The notes under the pieces were generated by a model. The model was not told the origin of the DNA, did no database searches, and saw nothing but the letters and a program-made list of their open reading frames with translations. Positions 14,891-22,452 of a DNA stretch of 25,664 nucleotides are shown piece after piece. A program made the position numbers and the translations under genes. Numbering within the stretch: position 1 is the stretch's first letter; each line of letters opens with the position of its first letter. Origin of the DNA: Candidatus Altarchaeales archaeon WOR_SM1_86-2 (GTDB taxonomy: Archaea; Altiarchaeota; Altiarchaeia; IMC4; MCBC01); the NCBI GenBank assembly GCA_001723855.1, contig MCBC01000014.1:1-25664 (forward strand). The letters run 5' to 3'.

Positions 14891-15967
14891 ATGGAATCAA
14901 ATGAAATAAAGAAACCAATAGAAGTAGAGGATGAAGCGGAATCTAAACCAGCTGATGGAGAGGGGCAAACTTCCTCTCAGGTTTCAACAGAAGATGAACC
15001 AAAAATAACTGGGGAAAAAGAAAAAGTAGAGATTCCACAAATACGGAGCAATTTATTGAAAGAACGATTGCAATACTCGCTGGCAACGGCAGGTATATTG
15101 TTTGGTTTGGCGGTGTTCATGTTTCATCACTTTTTTATAGCCCCTGGAATTGAGCCGCCATTTGGAGTGGGATCACCCACTGCGCTCTTACATGCTTTTA
15201 TAGTTTCAATGTTTGTTGTAGTCATACTTTTTGCATTTCATATCCTGTTAAGTGGGTTGCTAATTGCGGACATACTAACTGATACTTGGCGGAAAAATAT
15301 TGAGATAGTGGCAAATGATCTCTTTAAAATGGGTTTCCTTTATTCTGTATTTTTTACTATTGTACTACTTGGACCCCTATTTATATTGCATGTTATTACA
15401 ATGATCTTATTAGTTTTATTTCCATATTTTAACATCCAAGTATACTCTGTAATCTCTTCACTCCTCTGGATAATCGCCTTCTGTTTTTCTTCGATAATAT
15501 TGTTATTATTAGTCAATTACTTTGTAACCAAAATAAAATACTTCAACAAAACGCCTGCGTTGGGAAGGATAGAACTTGTAATACGTGTGATATTACTAAT
15601 GTCTCCTATGTTACTCATACTTATTTTTATCCCAGAATACCTCTCAGATTATATGCAGGATTATGATGTCACTCTTGACAAGATAGTTTACACATCAGGT
15701 GTTGATGAATATGTGATTATAACTATTAAAGGTCCAAAAGATATATGCCGCCCTCAAGTTTCGTATCCCTATGGATGTAGGTGTTCACCACGTGTATGGG
15801 TTGAGAAACCAGATGGTGGGAAGCAGATGCTTAGATTCGATGAAATTTCTAACGGAACATACATTGCAACATTTGATCTTACGAATGCAACAGATGGAAA
15901 ATATACTGTTCATATAGAAGATTTTGGAAAATTTCAAACGAGCAAATCTTTTTTGGTAGTCTCTTGA
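14891..15967 (+). CDS. Membrane protein with C-terminal beta-sandwich domain, about 358 aa
   Basis: I chose the ATG at 14891; an earlier in-frame ATG at 14798 overlaps the permease gene. The product begins with an acidic, probably disordered tail (about residues 1-55), then has four to five membrane helices, then an external region of about 100 aa ('DKIVYTSGVDEYVIITIKG', 'RVWVEKPDGGKQMLRF', 'NATDGKYTVHIEDFG') that looks like an Ig/carboxypeptidase-regulatory-type beta-sandwich. Three Cys near 'DICRPQVSYPYGCRC' may form a disulfide outside the cell. The membrane part resembles the 168-aa protein. Function unknown; it may work with the permease. Confidence 0.7.
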   Translation: MESNEIKKPIEVEDEAESKPADGEGQTSSQVSTEDEPKITGEKEKVEIPQIRSNLLKERLQYSLATAGILFGLAVFMFHHFFIAPGIEPPFGVGSPTALLHAFIVSMFVVVILFAFHILLSGLLIADILTDTWRKNIEIVANDLFKMGFLYSVFFTIVLLGPLFILHVITMILLVLFPYFNIQVYSVISSLLWIIAFCFSSIILLLLVNYFVTKIKYFNKTPALGRIELVIRVILLMSPMLLILIFIPEYLSDYMQDYDVTLDKIVYTSGVDEYVIITIKGPKDICRPQVSYPYGCRCSPRVWVEKPDGGKQMLRFDEISNGTYIATFDLTNATDGKYTVHIEDFGKFQTSKSFLVVS

Positions 15968-16033
15968 GAATCCTATAGGGGTCTTTTCAATTGTATTAAA
16001 AACGCCTTAGAACTTCTGCTCACAGAAAAAATA

Positions 16034-16471
16034 TCAGCAAACATTCAGATCCAGGAATCTTTCCGCATTATAAACTTTTGCTTTTATCTGGGGAAAGCGT
16101 GAGAAATGATCTATATTTTCGGTTATTAAGTAATCACCGCCCGCTACCAAGAATGTAGCCGTGATCACTACATCTTGGTATTCAATGACTTCTCCTTTGG
16201 ATATAAGGTGTGCCATAAGTTCACCTGTTTTCTCTGCGATCTTAGCGTTCATATCGATCCATTCAAATTGTGCCAAAAGTCTTCTTGCCTTCGCAACAGC
16301 ATCCTTAGAATCCTTTTTCAGATAAGTGCCTGTAAATATTTCCGAAACAGTTATAATGCTCAATAATAACTTTGCATTTGCCTTTGTTAGGCGTTTGCAC
16401 ATATCAATAACATTTGGATTTCCCCTATCTATTCCAACCAATTCGGTGGTATCAAGCAATACTATCATCAT
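16034..16471 (-). CDS. vapC: VapC-like PIN-domain toxin
   Basis: A PIN-domain ribonuclease of 145 aa (or 144 from the second ATG). Acidic residues of the active site are in 'VLLDTTELVG' near the start, 'ITVSEIFTG' near residue 43, 'EYQDVVITAT' near residue 98 and 'GGDYLITENIDHF' near 112-124. Such toxins cleave RNA and are held by a partner antitoxin. The start lies just after the stop of the AbrB-type gene, the standard VapBC order, so the two are one operon. Confidence 0.85.
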   Translation of the reverse strand: MMIVLLDTTELVGIDRGNPNVIDMCKRLTKANAKLLLSIITVSEIFTGTYLKKDSKDAVAKARRLLAQFEWIDMNAKIAEKTGELMAHLISKGEVIEYQDVVITATFLVAGGDYLITENIDHFSRFPQIKAKVYNAERFLDLNVC

Positions 16472-16475
16472 ATAT

Positions 16476-16715
16476 TTATGCTACCCCCATTTCCTTAAGC
16501 CTGTCACTTGAATCCTTTCTAAGTTTTGAAAGGATTTTATTAAAGTTCTTTGGCAAAAAATCCCTTGCTTCATCCCAGACCTTCTCGTCTTTCTTGGCTA
16601 TCATAATCAAATCCCCTGATACATTCAATGAGAGTGTATCCCCGTCATGAATATCCAAGGTATCCATTATGCCCTCCAATGGGATTCTCCCGTGCTTAAC
16701 AACAACTTCTGCCAT
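16476..16715 (-). CDS. vapB: VapB-like AbrB-fold antitoxin
   Basis: A 79-aa protein with an N-terminal swapped-hairpin (AbrB/MazE) DNA-binding pattern: 'VVVKHGRIPLEG' followed by 'LDIHDGDTLSLNVSGDLIMIAKK'. A charged helical C-terminus ('DRLKEMGVA') would bind and block the PIN toxin. In this family the antitoxin usually represses its own operon; the AT-rich stretch upstream at about 16716-16745 is the likely site. Confidence 0.85.
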   Translation of the reverse strand: MAEVVVKHGRIPLEGIMDTLDIHDGDTLSLNVSGDLIMIAKKDEKVWDEARDFLPKNFNKILSKLRKDSSDRLKEMGVA

Positions 16716-16782
16716 AATAACATTTATGATTTAATATTTAAAAAGATTTATTGATTTCAGAGAGATCTATGAAAGTTATGTA

Positions 16783-16971
16783 ATGCCCGTTGGGGTCTGG
16801 GAGGTGAGGGAGAACGTAAGGCATGCTTTTCTTAACCCCCCGAAGAAGTTTAATACGCTGAAGGAGGCGCTGGATGATATAAATACTCGTTTGATGCATC
16901 CGATTGAGGAGTATGTTAAGAGGAGTGAAATTTTAAGGCAGAGAAGGTTGAGCGAGTGGGTCTGGAGGTGA
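16783..16971 (+). CDS. Small hypothetical protein, 62 aa
   Basis: I do not recognise the family. It is a soluble, mostly helical sequence with 'VWEVRENVRHAFLNPPKKFNT' at the front, a middle 'LKEALDDINTRLMHPIEEYVKRSE' (split here around residues 26-49) and an aromatic end 'LSEWVWR'. No cysteine motif or membrane helix. It precedes the helicase by about 120 bases in the same direction and starts divergently from VapBC. The codon use looks coding and the composition is protein-like, but length limits confidence. Confidence 0.5.
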   Translation: MPVGVWEVRENVRHAFLNPPKKFNTLKEALDDINTRLMHPIEEYVKRSEILRQRRLSEWVWR

Positions 16972-17093
16972 AGATATAACGCCCCCCAGAGCCAGTCAAA
17001 AGCCCCGCTGCCGCTTAAAGGAAGGATAAAAATGCCGGGAATATGCCGTATTTTCAGAAGAACTTTTTTTCTCTATTCCTAATTAATAACAAG

Positions 17094-18980
17094 ATGAAAC
17101 TCTTCCCGTTCCCGCTGATAAGAGAAGGGCAGAAAGAATTCATGGAGGATATAGAGAAAGCGTTAAGGGAGAAAAAACATCTGGTAGCGCATGCTCCAAC
17201 GGGAATCGGGAAGACCGCTGCTGTCTTGGCGCCAGCACTTTCATACGCCCTTGAGAATAACAAAACAGTGTTCTTTGTTACCCCAAAGCATACGCAGCAT
17301 ACGATAGCGGTAGAGACATTAAGGAAGATAAAAAATAAGTTCGGGGTTAATTTTATTGCGGCGGATATTATAGGAAAGCAGTGGCTCTGCCCGGTAGAGG
17401 GGGCAGGCGAGTTGGACAGCAGGGAATTTAATCAATACTGCGCTACCAGAAAAAAAGACGAGACATGTAAGTACTACAATAACGTAAGAGGGGATGAAGC
17501 AGGTAAAAGGTTATCAAAGAATGCTTACAGGGTGGTCGAGAAAATCAAGGGAAAACTCATGCATTCGCATGAGATTAAACTTTTGTGCAGGGAAAACAGA
17601 TTGTGCCCCTATGAAATCTGCATCGAGGTGGGCAAAAAAGCAAATGTTATCATAGGCGATTATTACCATATATTTTCCCCAAGGGTAAGGGAAGCGTTTT
17701 TGGCAAAATTGAATAAAACCCTCGACAACAGCATTTTAGTGGTGGACGAAGCCCATAATCTGCCTGACCGCATAAGAAAAATTTTAAGCTATAATCTGGG
17801 CGAGTACGCGCTGCGAAATGCCGTAAAAGAAGCGAAAATGCTTGAAGAGCATTCTCTGGAGAAAGATTTTTTGGATATAACCGATATATTAAAGAGATTT
17901 GAAAAAAAATTAAAGAATGAGCGGTTTAAAGAAACAAGCATAAAGAGAAAGGAGTTCATAGACGAGATAAATAAGATCACAAAACGCATGAACATGAGTT
18001 ATAAGGATTTCTATAATATGATCGACTCCTTTGGAGATGATGTATTGAAGACGCCAAACAGATACCGCTCTTATTCAAAGACGGTAGCGAAATTTATTGA
18101 ATCATGGGCTGGAGAAGATATGGGGTTTGCAAGAATATTCAAGAAAGATAAATCACTGCTTTTGATCTATAAATGCCTTGACCCGTCAATTTCCTCAAAA
18201 AGTGTATTTTCAGATGTCCATTCAGCCATCTTAATGTCGGGCACGTTAATTCCATTGGGTATGTACTCTTCTGTCATGGGTTTGGAGGGGAGGGTGATCG
18301 AGAAGGAATACAGATCGCCGTATCCCAGAGAAAATAAACTTGCCATAATTACCCCCGGGATAACAACACAGTGGAGAAAAAGGGGCGAAGAGATGTATGA
18401 ACGATACGCCGCAGAGATTGGAAAAATTATTAACACGATTCCAGGAAATGCAGCGGTCTTTTTCCCGTCATACGGGCTTCTCAATTCCATCCTAAAACAT
18501 TTTGAAGATAAAGTAAAGATAAACAAGGAAATCCTGGTTGAGCACCAGGATATGAAAAAGGAGGAAAGAAACGAATTATATAACAGGCTGGTGAATTTAT
18601 CAGACAAGGAAGGAGGAGTGTTGTTCGGGGTCCAGGCGGGCTCCATGTCCGAGGGAATAGACTATGCAAATAATATCCTTGATTGCGTGATCATAGTTGG
18701 CTTACCTCTCGGCGTTCCGGACCTTGAAACAGAATCCCTTATAGAGTACTATGATTTTAAGTTCAACCGCGGCAGGGACTTTGGTTACATTTACCCTGCT
18801 ATGGTCAGGGCACTGCAGGCAGCAGGCAGGTGCATCAGGAGCGAAACGGATAGAGGAGTGATAATTTTGATGGACGAGAGATTTAAGTGGAGAAACTATG
18901 CCAAATGCTTTCCAGCGGACTTTGATCCGGTAGTGACATCTAACCCTGAAGTCTGGGTTAAGAGGTTTTTCAGGGGATAA
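17094..18980 (+). CDS. XPD/Rad3-type (DinG-like) ATP-dependent DNA helicase with Fe-S cluster
   Basis: A superfamily 2, 5'-to-3' DNA helicase involved in repair. I chose the ATG at 17094 (628 aa) because an upstream in-frame ATG at 17043 adds a non-conserved leader and the conserved 'PFPLIREGQKEFM' lies at the new N-terminus. Walker A is 'APTGIGKT' (residues 34-41), the DEAH box is 'VVDEAHNLPDR', and motif VI is 'QAAGRCIRSETDRG'. Fe-S cluster candidates are Cys99, Cys116, Cys125 and one of Cys165/171/176 ('CPYEIC'), the spacing typical of XPD. Length is normal for archaeal XPD. Confidence 0.92.
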   Translation: MKLFPFPLIREGQKEFMEDIEKALREKKHLVAHAPTGIGKTAAVLAPALSYALENNKTVFFVTPKHTQHTIAVETLRKIKNKFGVNFIAADIIGKQWLCPVEGAGELDSREFNQYCATRKKDETCKYYNNVRGDEAGKRLSKNAYRVVEKIKGKLMHSHEIKLLCRENRLCPYEICIEVGKKANVIIGDYYHIFSPRVREAFLAKLNKTLDNSILVVDEAHNLPDRIRKILSYNLGEYALRNAVKEAKMLEEHSLEKDFLDITDILKRFEKKLKNERFKETSIKRKEFIDEINKITKRMNMSYKDFYNMIDSFGDDVLKTPNRYRSYSKTVAKFIESWAGEDMGFARIFKKDKSLLLIYKCLDPSISSKSVFSDVHSAILMSGTLIPLGMYSSVMGLEGRVIEKEYRSPYPRENKLAIITPGITTQWRKRGEEMYERYAAEIGKIINTIPGNAAVFFPSYGLLNSILKHFEDKVKINKEILVEHQDMKKEERNELYNRLVNLSDKEGGVLFGVQAGSMSEGIDYANNILDCVIIVGLPLGVPDLETESLIEYYDFKFNRGRDFGYIYPAMVRALQAAGRCIRSETDRGVIILMDERFKWRNYAKCFPADFDPVVTSNPEVWVKRFFRG

Positions 18981-19044
18981 CCTGTTTTTTCATTGTTACA
19001 AACTATATCTGTTGCTTCTATAAACTATACTCGCAAGGCATTAT

Positions 19045-19104
19045 GGGGGGCTGTAAGCCCCCCAAAATCCATTTTGATGGTCAACCTTTCAGAAGGTTGT
19101 TTTT
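19045..19104. terminator. Paired hairpins between convergent helicase and radical SAM genes
   Basis: GGGGGGCT (19045-19052) pairs perfectly with AGCCCCCC (19056-19063) around a 3-base loop. CAACCTT (19082-19088) pairs perfectly with AAGGTTG (19093-19099) around TCAG and is followed by TTTTT on the plus strand. A shorter CCAT/ATGG stem lies between them. The position at the meeting point of two convergent genes suits termination from both sides. Confidence 0.65.
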
Positions 19105-20456
19105 CATGAAAAAATTTCTTTAAGTTTCACTTCAAATAATTTTTCAACCCACCTTTTCCTTACTCCACAGGATTCGGGGTTTAAAATCGTTCCGCTGCTC
19201 TCAAAAGTGTTTCCCATGCAGCCGCCGCCACAAAAGTTCCTCCATTTGCAATCCTTGCATTCGTCTATATTCAAAGGTCTTTGAAAGCATTCTTCTTTAA
19301 TCTCTTTAATTCTTTGACCATATACGATATCCTCCAAACTGTTTTCCCTTATACTGCCAAGACAATATTCAGAACCAAAATGGAAGCACTGGCAGGGATA
19401 AACATATCCATCTGGATCGACTCTGAATTGAGTACCTATCGAGCATCTGTGAGGGGTCCCGGGATTGTTTATATTTATAGAAAAACAGTCTGCAAGCAGA
19501 TCCATCTTTCCCCTCAATTCTTTTGATCTTTTTGAAACAAATTCCCAGAACCACAGCATTTCATCATCGGAAAGCCTCAGTTCACCCCATTTTTTCTTTG
19601 CTCTTCCTGATGATGAAAGTGGAGGGAATTGAATCACTGGAATCTGCCGATCCAATGCAAAATCTATTATGAGGGGGATCTCATTAACATTAGGTTTCAT
19701 CGGAGTACACGCTATCACAATATCCTTTTCCATACCTTCATTGATAAGATTATCCACCCCCCGGACTGCCAAATCAAAACTACCCTCACCTCTGATGCGG
19801 TCATGGGTTTCTTTACTTGCCCCGTCCAAGCTTACCTGTATTTTGATCGGCAGTTCAGAAAGTATCTCAGCCATTTTTTTATCTATGAGAGTTCCATTGG
19901 TACCTAACGATACCAATAAATCCAGTGATGCTGCATGTTCTATTATCTCGATACAATCATCTCTCAGCAAGGGCTCACCGCCCCCCAGGGCGACAGATAT
20001 TCCACCTGAATCTTTAGTGGATTTTAGCAATTCTTTTATTTCATTTAATGTGAGTTCGCCATCATTTGCTTCCCCTGCAGACAGATAACAATGAATACAT
20101 CTTAAATTGCATTTTTTGGTTATCTCCAAAGCCAGACCCCTGAATTGGTTTTTGCTTGATTCTTTAAGGGGTTTTTCATATAGAATCTGATTTCTTTTCA
20201 TCTCATTTAAGAAAGAACTAACAACGCCAAAAGAATCTTTATATTCTATATCATGCCTGTCTGCAATTATCTGCGAAATCTTTTCAATGGAATTTTTACC
20301 ATTACACAAATTTAATATTTCCAAGCTGTCCTCATTAACAAAAACCCAGGAAGGCACATCTGGATCCAGGACAAAGAAAATTTTTTTATTATTTTCCCTA
20401 CCAACTTCTTCAATATAAATATTCTTGGATAATCTAGGGGGGGCAGATATATTCAT
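19104..20456 (-). CDS. Radical SAM/SPASM peptide maturase with PqqD-like N-terminal domain
   Basis: A 450-aa enzyme of the kind that modifies ribosomal peptides. Residues about 20-95 form a PqqD-like recognition domain ('VPSWVFVNEDSLEILNLCNG', 'IEKISQIIADRHDI'), which in RiPP enzymes binds the leader. The radical SAM core begins with Cys116-x3-Cys120-x2-Cys123 ('CNLRCIHC'), followed by 'GGGEPLLRDD'. The C-terminal SPASM region is Cys-rich: 'DGYVYPCQCFHFG', 'CKDCKWRNFCGGGCMG', then a last 'SCG', consistent with one or two auxiliary [4Fe-4S] clusters. It is the last gene of a four-gene run; the upstream gene ends 37 bases before it and encodes a likely substrate. Confidence 0.88.
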   Translation of the reverse strand: MNISAPPRLSKNIYIEEVGRENNKKIFFVLDPDVPSWVFVNEDSLEILNLCNGKNSIEKISQIIADRHDIEYKDSFGVVSSFLNEMKRNQILYEKPLKESSKNQFRGLALEITKKCNLRCIHCYLSAGEANDGELTLNEIKELLKSTKDSGGISVALGGGEPLLRDDCIEIIEHAASLDLLVSLGTNGTLIDKKMAEILSELPIKIQVSLDGASKETHDRIRGEGSFDLAVRGVDNLINEGMEKDIVIACTPMKPNVNEIPLIIDFALDRQIPVIQFPPLSSSGRAKKKWGELRLSDDEMLWFWEFVSKRSKELRGKMDLLADCFSININNPGTPHRCSIGTQFRVDPDGYVYPCQCFHFGSEYCLGSIRENSLEDIVYGQRIKEIKEECFQRPLNIDECKDCKWRNFCGGGCMGNTFESSGTILNPESCGVRKRWVEKLFEVKLKEIFS

Positions 20457-20493
20457 TCTCGTTATAAAAAATAAAAAAGGAAAAAAGAAAAGG

Positions 20494-21273
20494 TCACTTC
20501 TTCATACCTTTTCCTTCCATCTTTCTCATCACATCCAATGCACGCAGCATCTCCGGTGCGGGGATTCCTATCCACCACCAAGGAGGCCAGATAATTCCGG
20601 GTGTAGGTCCCCACGGCGCAATTATTATCCCTGGAAGAGGTCTTAGTTTTGCCCTTATACCCGGCTCTGGAGTTGGATATGCATATATTTGAGGTCCGAA
20701 CCCGCGGATTTGTTCTGATCTCTCTGCTACAGCCACCTTCTGTGCAAAGATCGGCGTTTCAAAGACACATGGAGTGAACACGCAGCCCTCATTTTCTTTA
20801 AACTTTATTCCATGTTCTTCAAGAATGCCAAAGATAGTTTTGCTGAATTCTTTTAAAAGTTCTTTATTCCCGACTATCTGTCTCATAAGACCTCTGCTGG
20901 TGTGCCAAGGCTCCGGGTCTGGCTCAGCGATTTCTGTTATTCTAAGATCCTCCAGCACGCGCAGAGTGTGCGGATCCATCCCCCCACACTCTGGTAAGCA
21001 TTTCATAGTTATTTCCACGGGCTTCCAGGGCGAAGGGTCTCCATGCATTACTGATTCCAATTCCATGGCTTTACGCGCATTCACCATAACTTCAGGGGCT
21101 TCGTCCGGACTCATGGTAAAAACCCTTGGTTCAAAGACATAGCTCATACCCTCAAGTTCCACCCCGTGCTTTTTAAGAACTTTATCAGCAGAGTTGCTGA
21201 GTTTCCTCATCAGTTTCTCGTCCTTTGCGATTTTCTCTTTGAGTTCATCGCTCTTTTTTATATCCCATCTCAT
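20494..21273 (-). CDS. Putative RiPP precursor-like protein A, 259 aa
   Basis: No family is recognised with certainty. Two related modules are visible: residues 9-53 ('DEKLMRKLSNSADKVLKKHG' through 'VFEPRVFT') and 126-172 ('NKELLKEFSKTIFGILEEHG' through 'VFTPCVFE'). Each resembles the helical leaders of NHLP/Nif11-type RiPP precursors. After each comes a Pro/Trp-rich stretch: 'GDPSPWKP', 'PDPEPWHTS', and the end 'APWGPTPG' plus 'WPPWWWIGIPAPEML' (220-242). Cys92/Cys96 and Cys164/Cys169 are conserved in the paralogue. The neighbouring PqqD-like radical SAM enzyme makes a modified-peptide role likely, but this is inference. Confidence 0.7.
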   Translation of the reverse strand: MRWDIKKSDELKEKIAKDEKLMRKLSNSADKVLKKHGVELEGMSYVFEPRVFTMSPDEAPEVMVNARKAMELESVMHGDPSPWKPVEITMKCLPECGGMDPHTLRVLEDLRITEIAEPDPEPWHTSRGLMRQIVGNKELLKEFSKTIFGILEEHGIKFKENEGCVFTPCVFETPIFAQKVAVAERSEQIRGFGPQIYAYPTPEPGIRAKLRPLPGIIIAPWGPTPGIIWPPWWWIGIPAPEMLRALDVMRKMEGKGMKK

Positions 21274-22099
21274 TTTTTGAAATTTTTAAGAGATATCTAA
21301 AATTATCTCTTCATATATTTCACCCGTACTCTCTCATCACATCCAATGCATGCAGCATCTCCGGTGCAGGTATTCCTATCCACCACCAGCGATCTATAAT
21401 TATTCCCGGTGTTGGCCCCCATGGTCCAAATATTATCCCGGGAAGAGGCCTTAATTTTATTCCTGCAGTTAACCAGGGATCTGGATGTGGATCAGCGTAC
21501 ACCTGGGGTCCGAACCCGCGGATTTGTTCTGATCTCTCCGCTGCAGCCACCTTTTGCGCAAAGATCGGCGTTTCAAAGACACATGGAGTGAACACGCAGC
21601 CCTCGTTTTTTTCAAACTTTATCCCATTTTCTTCAAGAATGCCGAAAATAGATTCGCTGAGTTCCCCTAAAAGTTCTTTATTCCCGACTATCTGCTTGAT
21701 AAGAATCTCACTGGGATGCCAGGGCGTTGGGTCAGGACCAGCAACTTCAGATATTCTAAATTTCTCCAGAACATCCAGAGTGAACCGGTCTAATGGCCCG
21801 CATTGCGGTAGACATTTCATAGTTATTTTCGCGGTTTTCCAGGGTGCGGGGTCCCCATGCCTGTACGAATCCTCTATAATCGCTATAGCCATGGCTTTAC
21901 GCGCCTTCACCATAACTTCAGGGGCTTCTTTCGGACTCATGGTAAAAACCCGTGGTTCAAAGACATAGCTCATACCCTTAAGTTCCACCCCGTGCTTTTT
22001 AAGGACTTTATCAGCAGAGTTGCTGAGTTTCCTCATCAGTTTCTCGTCCTTTGCGATCCTCTCTTTGAGTTCATCGCTCTTTTTTATATCCCATTTCAT
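20510..22099 (-). repeat. Tandem gene-scale duplication (precursor-like proteins)
   Basis: DNA of about 20510-21273 and about 21333-22099 is near-parallel, with long identical runs over the leader-like region and over the segment encoding 'RSEQIRGFGPQ'. The two copies differ mostly around the Pro/Trp-rich stretches and by a few inserted codons. This is a recent tandem duplication, with copy B fused to an extra N-terminal domain. Confidence 0.75.
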
Positions 22100-22426
22100 T
22101 TTTTGTTTTTTTATTTCATTTTTTGAAATTTTTATATTGAATTTTTCTGTCCTGCCAGCCTCATATCTTACCTTATCTTCAGTTGTGTGAATTACCTCTC
22201 CCCCCGGATTTTTAATCTTGAGGTAAATATCCGGCTTTTTATCGAAGAAAAGTTCCCGGAAATCTTCTTTGTCGTATTTGATTTCGAAATTCCCGTTCTT
22301 ATCGGTAGCCACTGTTCCTAAAATGTCATCAAAAAATAGATCCTTATCAATCGCTTTAACCCTTAAATTAGGAATTCCTTTACCTGTTTCCTTTTCCATA
22401 ACTTTTCCATGAATTTTAAAGGCCAT
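21320..22426 (-). CDS. Putative RiPP precursor-like protein B with transthyretin-like N-domain, 368 aa
   Basis: Residues about 1-105 look like a carboxypeptidase-regulatory/transthyretin-type beta-sandwich ('IHGKVMEKETGKGIPNLRVKA', split, then 'GTVATDKNGNFEIKY'), a fold used for binding or as a surface module. From residue about 110 the protein is about 80% identical to protein A, with the same duplicated leader-like modules and Pro/Trp-rich end ('GPWGPTPGIII', 'WWWIGIPAPEML'). It lacks a signal peptide. It lies 46 bases upstream of gene A and 26 bases after the caspase-like gene in the same direction. Confidence 0.7.
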   Translation of the reverse strand: MAFKIHGKVMEKETGKGIPNLRVKAIDKDLFFDDILGTVATDKNGNFEIKYDKEDFRELFFDKKPDIYLKIKNPGGEVIHTTEDKVRYEAGRTEKFNIKISKNEIKKQKMKWDIKKSDELKERIAKDEKLMRKLSNSADKVLKKHGVELKGMSYVFEPRVFTMSPKEAPEVMVKARKAMAIAIIEDSYRHGDPAPWKTAKITMKCLPQCGPLDRFTLDVLEKFRISEVAGPDPTPWHPSEILIKQIVGNKELLGELSESIFGILEENGIKFEKNEGCVFTPCVFETPIFAQKVAAAERSEQIRGFGPQVYADPHPDPWLTAGIKLRPLPGIIFGPWGPTPGIIIDRWWWIGIPAPEMLHALDVMREYG

Positions 22427-22452
22427 CTCTCATTATTTGAATTTTTGGTTTC

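Noticed and set aside
20774..21968. Plus-strand open frames opposite the precursor-like genes
   Set aside because: Both shadows are similar only because the underlying genes are duplicated; the minus-strand frames are longer, in an operon and supported by context.
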